Positions 1-9,263 of a DNA stretch of 64,000 nt are shown piece by piece (the first letter of the stretch is position 1; every line of letters starts with the position of its first letter). The notes beneath the pieces were generated by a model, which made no database searches, was not told the DNA's origin, and saw only the letters and a program-made list of their open reading frames with translations. The translations under genes and the position numbers were made by a program. The stretch is from Rubrobacter marinus. GTDB lineage: Bacteria > Actinomycetota > Rubrobacteria > Rubrobacterales > Rubrobacteraceae. Location: assembly GCF_011492965.1 (NCBI RefSeq), contig NZ_CP045121.1, positions 2,790,001-2,854,000 of the forward strand, read 5' to 3'.

Positions 1-1047
1 ACGGGCTCGGGCGAGAACAGCGAGATCCAGGGCGACTCCACGCCGGCCTTCGAGGGCGGCAGCCCGTCGGTGAGGACCGGCACGTCGAGGCCGGCCTCCG
101 CCAGCGCCGCGCCCAGCCCGTCCAGGGCGAGCAGCCCCGGTCCACCGCGCGCCCCGCACCCCGTCACGACGAGGAGGTCCCCCCTCCACACGCCGCCGTC
201 CAGGACCGCCTCGACCGCCTCCCGCTCCGAGGCGTAGACGCGGCACTCGCCGGCGATCTCCTCCAGCAAGGCGTCCGCCTGGCAGACCACCTCCGTCCCC
301 GACGCCCGGCCGCGCGGGAGGGAGAGGCGACGCGCCCCGCCTCCGGGAGCGGGGGCGCCGCGGGCAGGCCCTCCTTCAGAGGCCCCGCCACCGTCGACGC
401 GTCGTTGAGGGAGTCCCCCAGGGCGGCGAGCAGGCCGGCGGCGCCGTGCTCCCGGAGCCAGCCCGGGTCGGCGACGGCGGGGCTCTCGGGGCGAGGACCC
501 GCACCATCGGGGAGAAGCCCGACACCCGGGCCTCCCGCGCCACGGCGGCGAGGTGAACGATAAGCTCCGGTCCCGCCCCCGCGGAGAGCCCGGCCCGAAG
601 CGCGTTCGCGAGGGAGAACGTGCTGACCAGCGCGCCGGACCGCGGAAGTCCGGCCTCGGCCACCCTCGCGACCGTCTCGACCGCCCCCGCGCGCAGGGGA
701 GCGACGCCCATCGCCGCCAGCGCGACCGAGAAAGGGGAGAGCGCCGGCAGCGCGACGGCCGGGAGATCCAGGCGCAGCGCCGCCACGAGCAGGCCGGCGA
801 GGATCCCGGGCTCCTCGGCCCCGAGGACCACCGCGTCGATCGCGTTCCCGGCGCAGAAGAGCTCCGCCCAGTCCGCGACCCACTCCCGCCGCAGCGCGAC
901 GCCCCCGCCGGGAAGCTCCACGGGTGGCCCGAAGACGATCGGCTCCACGCCGGCCGCGGCGAGGTCTTCCGGGCTCAGGAGCGCCCCGGAGGGCACCGGA
1001 ACGAGGACACGGGGCGGTTTGCCGCGTGCCGCGCCGCCGTTCGGCAA
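1..1047 (-). CDS. IlvD/Edd (dihydroxy-acid dehydratase-like) paralogue without Fe-S cysteines; partial, two frame slips
   Basis: Runs off the left edge. Joining three minus-strand frames at two one-base slips (G runs at 488-491 and 351-355) gives about 349 residues in the IlvD/Edd order: ADWAELFCAGNAIDAVVLG, then GPELIVHLAAVAREA (the family's STNxVLHLxAIAxEAG segment), then WRGDLLVVTGCGARGGPG and VLTDGLPPSKAG near the C-terminus (the GDVVVIxYEGPKGGPG and ITDGRFSGG regions). The cysteines that hold the Fe-S cluster in true dehydratases (in NCDK and CGGMxxANT) are absent, so dehydratase activity is doubtful. It is also shorter than the usual ~560 residues at the N-terminus. The TTG start lies 4 nt after the gatB stop, suggesting coupling. 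The slips may be sequencing errors; a decaying gene is the alternative. Confidence 0.6.
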
Positions 1048-1051
1048 GGGG

Positions 1052-2515
1052 CTACCCGCCGTTCAGCTTCTCCATGAGGAGGGTGCGGACCCGGCCGCCG
1101 TCGGCGCTGCCGCGGCTGGCCTTCATGACCTGGCCGACGAGGAAGCCTACGACCTTCTTGTCGCCGTTGCGGACGCGCTCGGCCTCGTCGGGGTTCTCGG
1201 CGATGACGCCGTCGACCATGCCGGAGAGCTCGTCGCCGCCGACCGAGGCGAGGCCCTCGCGCTCGACGACCGCGGAGGGGGCCTCCCCCGTCTCGAAGAC
1301 CGCCGCGAGCACGTCCTTGGCGGCGGAGCGGGAGATCGTGCCGTCCTCGACCAGCCCGATAAGCTCGACCATGTGCCCGGGGGTCGCCTTCGACCCGGAG
1401 ACGTCCGTGCCGGACTCGTTCAGGAGGGCCCGGAGGTCGCCCGAGACCCAGTTTGCGGCCTGCTTCGGGTCGGCCCCGCCGGCGACGGCCTCCTCGTAGA
1501 ACGAGGAGAGGTCGCGGTCGGCGGTGAGGACGCCCGCGGCGTAGTCCGAGAGGCCGTAGTCCCTGACGAAGCGGGCCTTCTTCTCGTCGGGGAGCTCGGG
1601 GAGGCGTTCCCTGATCTCGCGCACCCACGCCGCCGTGAGCTCCAGCGGAAGCAGGTCCGGCTCGGGGAAGTAGCGGTAGTCGTGGGCGAACTCCTTGCTG
1701 CGGAGCTCGTGGACCTCGTCGGCGACGGGGTCGTAGTGGACCGTCGCCTGCTCGACGCGCCCGCCGCTCTCCAGGATCTCGCGCTGGCGCTCCAGCTCCC
1801 GGACGATGCCTCGCTCGACGAAGCGGAACGAGTTCATGTTCTTGAGCTCGGTCTTGGTGCCGAAGGAGCCGTCGGGGTTGCGGATGGAGACGTTGGCGTC
1901 GCAGCGCATCTGGCCCTTCTCCATGTCGGCCTCGGAGACGCCGATGGCCTGGAGGATGGCCTTGAGGTGGTTCGCCGTCGCCCTCGCGGCCTCCGGCGAG
2001 GGGATGTCAGGCTCGGTGACGATCTCTATGAGCGGCGTACCCCCGCGGTTGAAGTCCACCATCGAGCCGACGGAGCCGTGCATCCGGCCCGACTCCCCGA
2101 CGTGGACGTTTTTGGCGGCGTCCTCCTCGAGGTGCAGGCGGGTGATGCCCACGCGGATCGTCTCGTCGCCCACCGGCACGTCGAGGTGGCCGCCCGTGCA
2201 GATCGGGAGGTCGAACTGGGAGATCTGGTAGCCCTTCGGCAGGTCCGGGTAGAAGTAGTTTTTGCGCGCGAAGACGGACCTGTCGGCGACCTCGCAGTTG
2301 AGCGCGAGCCCCGCCATCGCCCCGAGCTCGACGGCCTTCTCGTTCGTGACCGGGAGCGCCCCGGGGTGGCCGAGGCAGACGGGGCAGGTGTGCGTGTTCG
2401 GCTCGTCGCCGTAGGTCACGCGGCAGGAGCAGAACATCTTCGTCCGGGTCGCGAGGTGCACGTGGAACTCGAGCCCGATGACCGCCTGATAGGTCCTTCT
2501 CTCCTGTGTCTGCAC
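1052..2515 (-). CDS. gatB: Aspartyl/glutamyl-tRNA(Asn/Gln) amidotransferase subunit B
   Basis: GatB subunit of the GatCAB amidotransferase, which converts Glu-tRNA(Gln) and/or Asp-tRNA(Asn) to the amidated form using ammonia from GatA. The hallmark start AVIGLEFHVHL, the paired zinc cysteines FCSC and CPVC, and YFPEPDLLPL are visible, and a YqeY-like helical tail ends the protein. The chosen GTG at 2515 (487 residues) follows an AGAGGG site by 8 nt and puts the conserved domain at the N-terminus; an ATG at 2563 is possible but adds 16 unconserved residues. gatA and gatC lie 2.4 kb away on the same strand, separated by other genes, so the three subunits do not form one compact operon here. Confidence 0.97.
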   Translation of the reverse strand: MQTQERRTYQAVIGLEFHVHLATRTKMFCSCRVTYGDEPNTHTCPVCLGHPGALPVTNEKAVELGAMAGLALNCEVADRSVFARKNYFYPDLPKGYQISQFDLPICTGGHLDVPVGDETIRVGITRLHLEEDAAKNVHVGESGRMHGSVGSMVDFNRGGTPLIEIVTEPDIPSPEAARATANHLKAILQAIGVSEADMEKGQMRCDANVSIRNPDGSFGTKTELKNMNSFRFVERGIVRELERQREILESGGRVEQATVHYDPVADEVHELRSKEFAHDYRYFPEPDLLPLELTAAWVREIRERLPELPDEKKARFVRDYGLSDYAAGVLTADRDLSSFYEEAVAGGADPKQAANWVSGDLRALLNESGTDVSGSKATPGHMVELIGLVEDGTISRSAAKDVLAAVFETGEAPSAVVEREGLASVGGDELSGMVDGVIAENPDEAERVRNGDKKVVGFLVGQVMKASRGSADGGRVRTLLMEKLNGG

Positions 2516-2666
2516 CCCGAAAACCCTCTGTCTAGCTCTCACTACCCTGCCTGATTCTAACATTCGCCCCCGGCGCCAGATGCGGGGTCGGGCCCGCTCG
2601 GGCCCCGCGCGGAGCGTGTTAACATCGTCCGCTGCTGAAGCTGTCGGCGGAGAGCAAGGAGGATGC

Positions 2667-3512
2667 ATGGACGGCGGGCACGGCAGCGCGCACCTCATAG
2701 TCCTGCGGGGTCCCAACCTCGGCGCCCTGCACCGCCTGGAGGGGACCGAGGTCGTCGTGGGCGGCGACCCGTTCCGGGCGGGCGTGGTGCTCAACGACTC
2801 GCGGGTCGCGCCGGCGCACGCGAGGATCTTCCCCGGGCCCGGAGCGCACTACTTCGTCGAGCCGCTCGCGGGGGGGCCCGGCCGCACGGAGCTCAACGGC
2901 GAGGCCCTGATCGCCGCGCGCCCCCTGCGCGACGGCGACAGGCTCGCCCTCGGCGAGAGCCTGCTGGAGTTCTCCGAGCCCGACGCGCTGAAGGCAGAGC
3001 TCAACGAGAGCCTCCGGCGGGCGCTGAACGAGGACCACCTCACCGGGCTGCTCTCCAAACCACGCTTCGACGAGGAGTTCGAGGGGGCGCTCGCGGCGGC
3101 GCGGGCGAGGGAGGAGCCGCTCGGCGTCATCATGGCGGACGTGGACAACCTCAAGGAGATCAACGACGAGCACGGCCACCTCCTCGGGGAGTTCACCGTC
3201 GGGGAGGTCGGCCACATCCTCGATGCCGTTCTCGGGGAGGGACGCCGCAGGGCGACGCGCTTCGGCGGCGACGAGTACCAGGCCATCCTGCCCGGCGAGG
3301 ACGCCCCGGCGACGGCCGCGCTGGCCGAGAGCGTCCGCAGCGCCGTCGAGGAGCACACCTTCGAGCGCGACGGCGTCACGGTAAGCCCCACGCTCTCCGT
3401 GGGCACGGCCGCCCACCCCGAGGCCGGATCGACGACCGACGACCTCACCCGCGCCGCCGACCGCGCCCTCTACCGCGCCAAGCAGGCCGGCGGCAACACC
3501 GTCAGCGAGTAG
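2667..3512 (+). CDS. FHA domain-GGDEF domain protein (probable diguanylate cyclase)
   Basis: 281 residues. Residues ~10-100 look like a forkhead-associated phosphothreonine-binding domain (VVVGGDPFRAGVVLNDSRVAPAHARI with an LNG turn). Residues ~115-281 form a GGDEF domain: DVDNLKEINDEHGH and the active-site loop RFGGDEY, a Tyr variant of GGDEF that keeps the catalytic acidic pair. No RxxD inhibitory site stands five residues before the loop, so product inhibition by c-di-GMP is not expected. There is no membrane segment. The ATG at 2667 follows AAGGAGG by 5 nt. It is transcribed divergently from gatB. The likely role is a cytoplasmic cyclase controlled through binding of a phosphorylated partner (inference). 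Confidence 0.85.
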   Translation: MDGGHGSAHLIVLRGPNLGALHRLEGTEVVVGGDPFRAGVVLNDSRVAPAHARIFPGPGAHYFVEPLAGGPGRTELNGEALIAARPLRDGDRLALGESLLEFSEPDALKAELNESLRRALNEDHLTGLLSKPRFDEEFEGALAAARAREEPLGVIMADVDNLKEINDEHGHLLGEFTVGEVGHILDAVLGEGRRRATRFGGDEYQAILPGEDAPATAALAESVRSAVEEHTFERDGVTVSPTLSVGTAAHPEAGSTTDDLTRAADRALYRAKQAGGNTVSE

Positions 3513-3552
3513 GCGGCGGCCGGGCGCCGACCATTCGTTCCCGCGTGGAGCG

Positions 3553-4410
3553 CTATGGCTCGCGCAGGAAGTCCAGGAGGAGCTCGTTCACGCGTTCGGG
3601 GCGATCCTCCGCCACCCAGTGGCTCGCGTCCGGGAGGCGCTCGACGCGGAGGTTCGGCACCCATAGCGGGCCGGGCTCGGCCAGCTTCGAGCTGAGGAAG
3701 CGGTCTCTCTCGCCCCAGATCACGAGCGTCGGAGCCGCTATCTTCTTCAGCCCGACCTGCGCCCGACGGGGGCTCCGGAGGAGCGCGCGGTAGTAGTTTA
3801 TGGTGGCGGTGAGGGCGCCCGGCCTCGCCATCGCCTCGGCGTAATGCTCGACGTCCTCCTCGGAGATGGCCCCCGGACGGACCGGGTCCCTCCGGAAGCC
3901 CGCGCGCAGGACGGCGAAGTCGCCCGCGCCGAGGGTCTTCTCCGGGAGGCGCGGGAGCTGGAAAAAGAACACGTAGAGGCTCCGGAGCAACTGTTCGGGC
4001 ATCGTGAGGCCGTCCATGAAGCGCGAAGGGTGCGGCACGTTGAGGATGCCGAGCCTCCTCACGCGCTCCGGGTAGCGCATCGCGGCGAACCACGCGACGA
4101 TCCCGCCCCAGTCGTGCCCGACCACGGCGGCACTCTGCTCCCCGCGCTCCGCGATGAGGCGCTCGACGTCCCGCGCGAGCCCGTCCACCCCGTAGTGCTC
4201 GACCCCTTTCGGCTTCTCCGAGAGGTTGTAGCCGCGCATGTCCGGGGCCACGACGCGGAGGCCGTCCTCGACCAGCGCCGGGATCTGGAAGCGCCACATG
4301 CGGTGGGTCTGCGGGAAGCCGTGCAGCAGCACCACGAGCGGCCCCTCACCCGCCTCCACGTAGTGCAGCCGTACGTCTCCGAGGTCCGCGTATCCGCTCT
4401 CTGGGTTCAT
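3553..4410 (-). CDS. Alpha/beta hydrolase, epoxide hydrolase-like
   Basis: 285 residues with the alpha/beta-hydrolase fold: oxyanion-hole motif LLHGFPQTHRMW at ~29-40, nucleophile elbow VGHDWGG with aspartate rather than serine, acid in VIWGERDRF, and catalytic histidine in DASHWVAEDRPE. The Asp nucleophile and HGFP point to soluble epoxide hydrolases or haloalkane dehalogenases rather than esterases. The substrate cannot be told from sequence. No signal peptide. It converges with the FHA-GGDEF gene 40 bases away and is divergent from the next gene. Confidence 0.85.
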   Translation of the reverse strand: MNPESGYADLGDVRLHYVEAGEGPLVVLLHGFPQTHRMWRFQIPALVEDGLRVVAPDMRGYNLSEKPKGVEHYGVDGLARDVERLIAERGEQSAAVVGHDWGGIVAWFAAMRYPERVRRLGILNVPHPSRFMDGLTMPEQLLRSLYVFFFQLPRLPEKTLGAGDFAVLRAGFRRDPVRPGAISEEDVEHYAEAMARPGALTATINYYRALLRSPRRAQVGLKKIAAPTLVIWGERDRFLSSKLAEPGPLWVPNLRVERLPDASHWVAEDRPERVNELLLDFLREP

Positions 4411-4563
4411 CCCGGTTCTCTACCCGTTTGCCTCCCACGCATTCCGGGCGCCGCCCCCGGCACCAACACTTCTTCACGAGACCGTAACCGCCGGTTAAGG
4501 GAACCACGCTCGGTGCGTGGCAAACTTACGGGAAGGAAAAGGGTTGTAAGCGAGGAGGCCGTT

Positions 4564-4854
4564 ATGGGGCTGTTCGGGCGGCGAGAATCGAAGACCTGCT
4601 GGGTGAGAAGCTCGACCGACGATCCGTGCGGCCGGCCCGCCACGGTCGAGATCCTGGGCGTCCCCTTCTGCGAGAGCTGCGCCCAGGAGTACGAGGAGTA
4701 CGCGGCGATCGGGACGCTGACCGACCCCGTGCCGGAGAGCGAGCTCCTCAGGCTGCGCGAGACCTCGCTGGTCGAGAGCCTGAGGAGGCTGCGCCGGGAG
4801 CGCGCCTCGCGCGTCGGCCCCCGGGGGGCGTCACCCCGGGGCCACAAGGTCTGA
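4564..4854 (+). CDS. Small hypothetical protein with CxxC motif
   Basis: 96 residues, unrecognised. Cysteines at TCWV, DPCGRP and PFCESC could form a small zinc site (C-x-n-C ... CxxC), followed by an acidic then strongly basic C-terminal helix rich in Arg. The ATG at 4564 has GAGGAGG 6 nt upstream, so translation looks real. It lies divergently from the alpha/beta hydrolase and converges with gatA, with only 27 bases between stops. A free-standing zinc-ribbon-like adaptor is the best description; no function is assigned. Confidence 0.6.
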   Translation: MGLFGRRESKTCWVRSSTDDPCGRPATVEILGVPFCESCAQEYEEYAAIGTLTDPVPESELLRLRETSLVESLRRLRRERASRVGPRGASPRGHKV

Positions 4855-4881
4855 CGCGCCCACCTCGCGTAAGGCGAAAGG

Positions 4882-6327
4882 TTACGGCTTCAGCGCGAAG
4901 TCGAAGTCCGCGACCTCTTCCACCGCGCGGGCGGCGCGCAGCAGCATCGGTTCCGTGAAGTGGTCGCTTATAAGCTGGACGCCGACGGGTAGGCCCTCGC
5001 TCAGACCGCCGGGGACGCTAATGGCGGGGAGGCCGGCGAGGCTCACGGGGACGGCGCAGATGTCCTGGGCGTACATCGCCAGGGGGTCGCCGGTCTTCGA
5101 GCCGATCTCGAACGCCACCGACGGCGAGGTCGGGGAGACGAGCACGTCGTAGCGCGAGAAGGCCGCCCGGAAGTCTTCGATGATCTTGGTGCGCACCTTC
5201 TGGGCCTGGGCGTAGTAGGCGTCGTAGTAGCCGGAGGAGAGGGCGTAGGTGCCGAGCATGATCCTGCGCTTCACCTCGTCCCCGAAGCCCTCCTCCCGCG
5301 TCTGGCGGTACATCTCGTGCACGCCCCCGGCCGGGACCCGCAAGCCGTAGCGCACCCCGTCGAAGCGCGCGAGGTTGCTGGAGACCTCGGCCGGAGCCAC
5401 GATGTAGTAGGCGGGCAGCCCGTAGCGGGAGTGCGGCAGGCTGACCTCGCCGACCTCGGCCCCGGCCCCTTCGAGGCCCTTGACCGTCCTCTCGACGACC
5501 TCGCGCACGCCCGGGTCTATCCCCTCGCCCATAAGCTCCGTGACGACGCCGACGCGCAGCCCGGAGACGCCGCCTTCGAGCTCCGAGAGGTAGTCCGGCA
5601 CCTCGACGTTCGCGCTCGTCGAGTCCTTGGGGTCGTGTCCGGCGATGGCCTGCAGGAGGAGCGCCGAGTCGCGCACGTCGCGGGTCATCGGCCCGATCTG
5701 ATCCAGCGAGGAGGCGAAGGCGATGAGCCCGTAGCGCGAGACGCGCCCGTAGGTGGGCTTGAGCCCGACGATGCCGCAGAGCGCCGCCGGCTGCCTCACG
5801 GAGCCGCCGGTGTCCGTCCCGAGCGCCCACCAGCCCTCGCCCGCCGCGACCGCCGCGGCCGATCCGCCGGAGGAGCCGCCGGGGACGCGGCCGAGGTCCC
5901 AGGGGTTCCTCGTCACGCCGTAGGCCGAGTTCTCCGTCGAGGAGCCCATGGCGAACTCGTCCATGTTCGCCTTGCCGACCATCACGAGGTCCTCGCCGTA
6001 GTTGAGGAGCGCCGAGGCGTCGTAGAGGGGCTCGAAACCTTCGAGGATCTTCGAGCCGCAGGTCGTCCTGACGCCGCGCGTAGAAAGGACGTCCTTGACG
6101 GCCATCGGGACGCCGTCCCAGGGCTTCTTCGCGCCGTCCCCCTCGTCGACGCGGGCGGCGCGGTCCAGCGCGATCTCCGGCGTCGTGGTCACGAAGGCGT
6201 TCACCTCGCCCTCGACCTCCTCGACGCGCGCGTTCGCGACCTCCGCGGCCTCGCGGGCCGAGACGTTGCCCGCCGCTATCTCCCGCGCGAGCTCGTAGGC
6301 GGTGAGGCCGAGGATATCTCCCGCCAC
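4882..6327 (-). CDS. gatA: Aspartyl/glutamyl-tRNA(Asn/Gln) amidotransferase subunit A
   Basis: 481 residues, the glutaminase/amidase subunit of GatCAB. The amidase-signature triad is intact: Lys78 in AVKD, the cis-serine in PGGSSGGS (~152-153) and nucleophile Ser176 in [10 protein letters not shown]. It liberates ammonia from glutamine or asparagine and feeds it to GatB. The GTG start follows the gatC stop by one base (TAGCGTG), so gatC and gatA are translationally coupled. Length is normal for the family. Confidence 0.98.
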   Translation of the reverse strand: MAGDILGLTAYELAREIAAGNVSAREAAEVANARVEEVEGEVNAFVTTTPEIALDRAARVDEGDGAKKPWDGVPMAVKDVLSTRGVRTTCGSKILEGFEPLYDASALLNYGEDLVMVGKANMDEFAMGSSTENSAYGVTRNPWDLGRVPGGSSGGSAAAVAAGEGWWALGTDTGGSVRQPAALCGIVGLKPTYGRVSRYGLIAFASSLDQIGPMTRDVRDSALLLQAIAGHDPKDSTSANVEVPDYLSELEGGVSGLRVGVVTELMGEGIDPGVREVVERTVKGLEGAGAEVGEVSLPHSRYGLPAYYIVAPAEVSSNLARFDGVRYGLRVPAGGVHEMYRQTREEGFGDEVKRRIMLGTYALSSGYYDAYYAQAQKVRTKIIEDFRAAFSRYDVLVSPTSPSVAFEIGSKTGDPLAMYAQDICAVPVSLAGLPAISVPGGLSEGLPVGVQLISDHFTEPMLLRAARAVEEVADFDFALKP

Positions 6328-6328
6328 G

Positions 6329-6610
6329 CTAATCGATCCTCGGGACGCCGAAGAGGCCGTCGGCGTCGTCCGGGGCGGGCCTCAGGGCCTCCTCGCGCGG
6401 GAGCTCCCGGTGCGGCTCGTCCGGCCGGACGACGTTCGTCAGGTTCAGCGGGTTGGACGTCGGCGGGACGTTCGCGAGGTCGAGCTCCTGGATCTGCTCT
6501 ATCGAGTCCAGGATGGCCCCGAGCTGCCCGCTCATCTTCTCCACCTCGGCGTCCGTCAGCCCCAGCCGCGCCAGATTGGCGACGTTGCGCACCTGCTCCT
6601 CGGATATCAT
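6329..6610 (-). CDS. gatC: Aspartyl/glutamyl-tRNA(Asn/Gln) amidotransferase subunit C
   Basis: 93 residues, the small stabilising subunit of GatCAB that wraps around GatA. The N-terminus [19 protein letters not shown] is the GatC hallmark, and the C-terminal half carries the conserved LRPDEP-type segment ([22 protein letters not shown]). The ATG at 6610 is preceded by GGAGG 8-9 nt upstream. It is first in a gatC-gatA pair; gatB is separate at 1.0-2.5 kb. Confidence 0.96.
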   Translation of the reverse strand: MISEEQVRNVANLARLGLTDAEVEKMSGQLGAILDSIEQIQELDLANVPPTSNPLNLTNVVRPDEPHRELPREEALRPAPDDADGLFGVPRID

Positions 6611-6681
6611 CTAAAAAACCTCCGGCTTTCGCGTTGCTTGCGCCTATCTTAGCGCAGGCGTCAGGGGGTAATCGGGCGCGG

Positions 6682-7482
6682 CTAGACGATCGAACGAACG
6701 ACCCCGCCGTCGGCGCGCAGGGAGGCCCCGTTCGTCGCCGAGGAGAGAGGGCTCGCGACGTAGGCTATGAGCGCCGCGACCTCCTCGGGCTCGATGAACC
6801 GGCCGAGGAGGGACGAGGGGCGGGCCGAGCGGAAGAACTCGTCCTCCATCTCGCTCTCGCTCAACCCCTGCGCCTCGGCCATCTGCCCGACAAAGGTCGT
6901 CACGCCCTCCGAGGCGGTCGGGCCGGGCAGGACGGAGTTGACGGTCACGCCCGTGCCGGCGGTCGTCTCGGCGAGGCCGCGCGCCACGGCGAGCTGCGCC
7001 GTCTTCGTCGTCCCGTAGTGGATCATCTCCGCCGGGATCTGCACGCCCGACTCGCTGGAGACGAATATGATTCGGCCCCATCCCCGCCCCGTCATCCCCG
7101 GCAGGTAGGCTCGCGCGAGCCTGACCCCGCTCATCACGTTCGTCTCGAAGAACCGGAACCAGTCGTCGTCCGTGATCTCCGCGAAACCCTTGGGCTCGAA
7201 GATCCCGAGGTTGTTGACGAGAACGTCGACCTCCGGCACCCGCCGCAACAGCTCCTCCACCCCCTCGGCCGTCCCGAGGTCCGCCGCGACCCCGGCCACC
7301 TCGCCGCCCGAGCCGTCCAGCCCCTCGCGCACGCGCCCTACGGCCCCCTCGACCCTCTCGACGGAGCGCCCGTTCAGCACGACGGAGGCCCCTTCCCTAG
7401 CGAGCGCCGAGGCCGCCGCAAGGCCGATCCCGGCGGTAGACCCGGTCACCAGAGCGCGCTTGCCCGTAAGCTGCAAATCCAT
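6682..7482 (-). CDS. Short-chain dehydrogenase/reductase (SDR family)
   Basis: 266 residues with the classical SDR layout: NAD(P)-binding TGSTAGIG at ~13-20, NNLG near 87, catalytic Ser in VSSESG, YGTTK (Tyr-x3-Lys) and VLPGPT. The arginine in NGRS after the second beta strand suggests NADPH preference. The substrate is unknown. The ATG at 7482 has AGGAG 10 nt upstream. It stands alone, about 70 bases after gatC and 208 bases from osmC. Confidence 0.9.
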   Translation of the reverse strand: MDLQLTGKRALVTGSTAGIGLAAASALAREGASVVLNGRSVERVEGAVGRVREGLDGSGGEVAGVAADLGTAEGVEELLRRVPEVDVLVNNLGIFEPKGFAEITDDDWFRFFETNVMSGVRLARAYLPGMTGRGWGRIIFVSSESGVQIPAEMIHYGTTKTAQLAVARGLAETTAGTGVTVNSVLPGPTASEGVTTFVGQMAEAQGLSESEMEDEFFRSARPSSLLGRFIEPEEVAALIAYVASPLSSATNGASLRADGGVVRSIV

Positions 7483-7690
7483 GGGAGATACTCCTGTTCG
7501 CCGGCGGATACACGGCCGCGAAGGCGGCCACGGTCGGCATGCTACCACCCGAGACGCCACCTACCGCGCGAAGAGCCGGAGCACGAAAGGGCAGCCCCGC
7601 ACGACGTATTCGTCTCCTCGGTCGGCTCCTCCGGGTTGTGGCTTTCCGCCAGGGAGATCGGGCGAGGGGCTCAGGGGCTTCGCTACCTTC

Positions 7691-8122
7691 TCAGGCGGCG
7701 CTCCGCTCGATCAGCACCTCCGACCCCAGCGTCCGCTTGACCGGGCACTGGTCCGCGATCTCCTGGAGCCGCTCGCGCTGCTCCGGCTCCAGGGGGCCTT
7801 CCAGCTCGATCTCGAGCTCCAGGTGGTCGAGCCTGCCGCTCTCCGTCTCGCACTCCGCGCAGTCTTTGGCGTGGATCCTGCGGTGTCCCAGGCCCACGGT
7901 CACCGCCTCCAACGGCCACCCCTTGCGATCGGCGTACATGCGCACCGTCATCGCGGTGCAGCTCCCGAGCGCGGTGAGCAGGTAGTCGTAGGGGGTGGGA
8001 CCGGCGTCGGTGCCGCCGAGATCGGTCGGTTCGTCGGCGACCAGGGCGTGCCCATTCGCCATCACCTCGGTGCGCAGGCCGCTCTCCGTCCGCACCACCA
8101 CGCCGTCGTTTCTCTTGCCCAT
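7691..8122 (-). CDS. OsmC/Ohr family protein
   Basis: 143 residues. The two redox cysteines of the OsmC/Ohr fold are present (ALGSCTAMTVRMYA and DQCPVKRTL), as is the glutamate-containing LEIELEG strand. Such proteins reduce organic hydroperoxides with thiols; the YhfA-like subgroup is also possible, as the sequence has PTPYDYLLTALGSC. Cytoplasmic. The ATG at 8122 follows GAGGTGGGG. It sits next to folD and an SDR gene with no obvious operon link. Confidence 0.88.
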   Translation of the reverse strand: MGKRNDGVVVRTESGLRTEVMANGHALVADEPTDLGGTDAGPTPYDYLLTALGSCTAMTVRMYADRKGWPLEAVTVGLGHRRIHAKDCAECETESGRLDHLELEIELEGPLEPEQRERLQEIADQCPVKRTLGSEVLIERSAA

Positions 8123-8389
8123 ACCCCACCTCTTCCTCTCCGCGCTAGATCCTCCCGTAGCCGATGGCTCCCCCACCAGCTTGAAAGCTCCTCCACTGCA
8201 ACCAAATACCCTGCCGCGAGGCCGGCTAAGCTCCCCAGGCTTCGTGTAAGCCTTGCGCGCCTCCAACGAGCGAGGGGCGGCGTGGGTCGACGCGTTCGGC
8301 GCCGAGGTATTCGTCGTCGAGGCGGATCGAGGCCAGGGACGCGTAGAGGCGTCCCCGTCTGCGAGCCTCGTAGAGCGCCCGGCGGTGGC
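8123..8389. other. Intergenic stretch with a start-less open frame
   Basis: No confident gene. On the minus strand a frame stays open from inside the folD stop down to a TAG at 8226-8228, reading about 55 coding-like, GC3-rich codons (including RLYASLASIRLDDEYLG), but it has no ATG, GTG or TTG start. It could be a decayed gene end or chance. Confidence 0.3.
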
Positions 8390-9253
8390 CTAACCGAGCG
8401 AGGAGCCGTCCGCTTGGGCCTGTGCCGCCTGCAAGGTGTTGTAGAGGAGCATGGCGCGGGTCATCGGGCCGACGCCTCCGGGGACGGGCGAGATCATGGA
8501 CGAGATGGGCTCGACCTCCTCGAACCGGACGTCCCCCACGAGGCCGCCGCCCTCCCTGCCGTGGATGCCGACGTCCACGACCACGGCCCCCTCACCCACG
8601 TGCTCCGCCCCGACAAACTCACGCCGTCCGGCGGCGACCACCAGGATCTCCGCCCGCCTGGTCGCCGCCGCGAGGTCGCGGGTCCTGGAGTGACAGACCG
8701 TGACGGTCGCGTTCTCCCGCAGGAGAAGCTGCGCGAGCGGCTTCCCGACGAGGTTGGACCGCCCGACCACGACGGCCTCCCGGCCCTCCATCTCCACCCC
8801 GCTCCGCCTGAGAAGCTGTATCACCCCGTGGGGCGTACACGGCAGGAGGCTCGGCAGCCCGACGGCGAGCCTCCCCGCGCTCAGGGGGCTCAGGCCGTCG
8901 ACGTCCTTCGACGGGTCGATGGCGGACACCAGGGGCGTGGCGTCCAGGCCTTTGGGGAGCGGGAGCTGGATGAAGAAGCCGGAGATCCCGGGGTCGGCGT
9001 TCGACTCCTCGACGAGCGCGGAGATCTCCCCCTGCGGGGTCTCCGCGTCGAGGCGATGCACCCTCGAATCTATCCCGACCTCGGCGCAGTCGCGCTCCTT
9101 CATGCGCACGTAGGTGGCCGACGCGGGATCGTCGCCGACGAGCACGACGTCGAGGCGGGGCCGGAGGCCGCGCTCGACGAGCTCCGCCACCCCTTCGGCG
9201 ACCTCCGCCCGTATCCCGGCGGCGGTCGCCTTCCCGTCCAGAATCTCCGCCAT
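8390..9253 (-). CDS. folD: Bifunctional methylenetetrahydrofolate dehydrogenase/methenyltetrahydrofolate cyclohydrolase
   Basis: 287 residues. FolD interconverts 5,10-methylene-, 5,10-methenyl- and 10-formyl-tetrahydrofolate using NADP. It shows YVRMKERDCAEVGI with the catalytic Lys, the LPLPKGLD and PSKDVDG motifs, VVGRSNLVGKP for the dinucleotide site, and the C-terminal signature PVPGGVGPMTRAMLL. ATG start. It lies 10 bases after the pyrophosphatase gene on the same strand, so the two may be co-transcribed. Confidence 0.97.
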   Translation of the reverse strand: MAEILDGKATAAGIRAEVAEGVAELVERGLRPRLDVVLVGDDPASATYVRMKERDCAEVGIDSRVHRLDAETPQGEISALVEESNADPGISGFFIQLPLPKGLDATPLVSAIDPSKDVDGLSPLSAGRLAVGLPSLLPCTPHGVIQLLRRSGVEMEGREAVVVGRSNLVGKPLAQLLLRENATVTVCHSRTRDLAAATRRAEILVVAAGRREFVGAEHVGEGAVVVDVGIHGREGGGLVGDVRFEEVEPISSMISPVPGGVGPMTRAMLLYNTLQAAQAQADGSSLG

Positions 9254-9263
9254 CCCGAAAGGC

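Noticed and set aside
620-2554. A long open frame on the plus strand opposite gatB
   Set aside because: Antisense shadow of gatB; high-GC third positions create long false frames. The minus strand has all GatB motifs.
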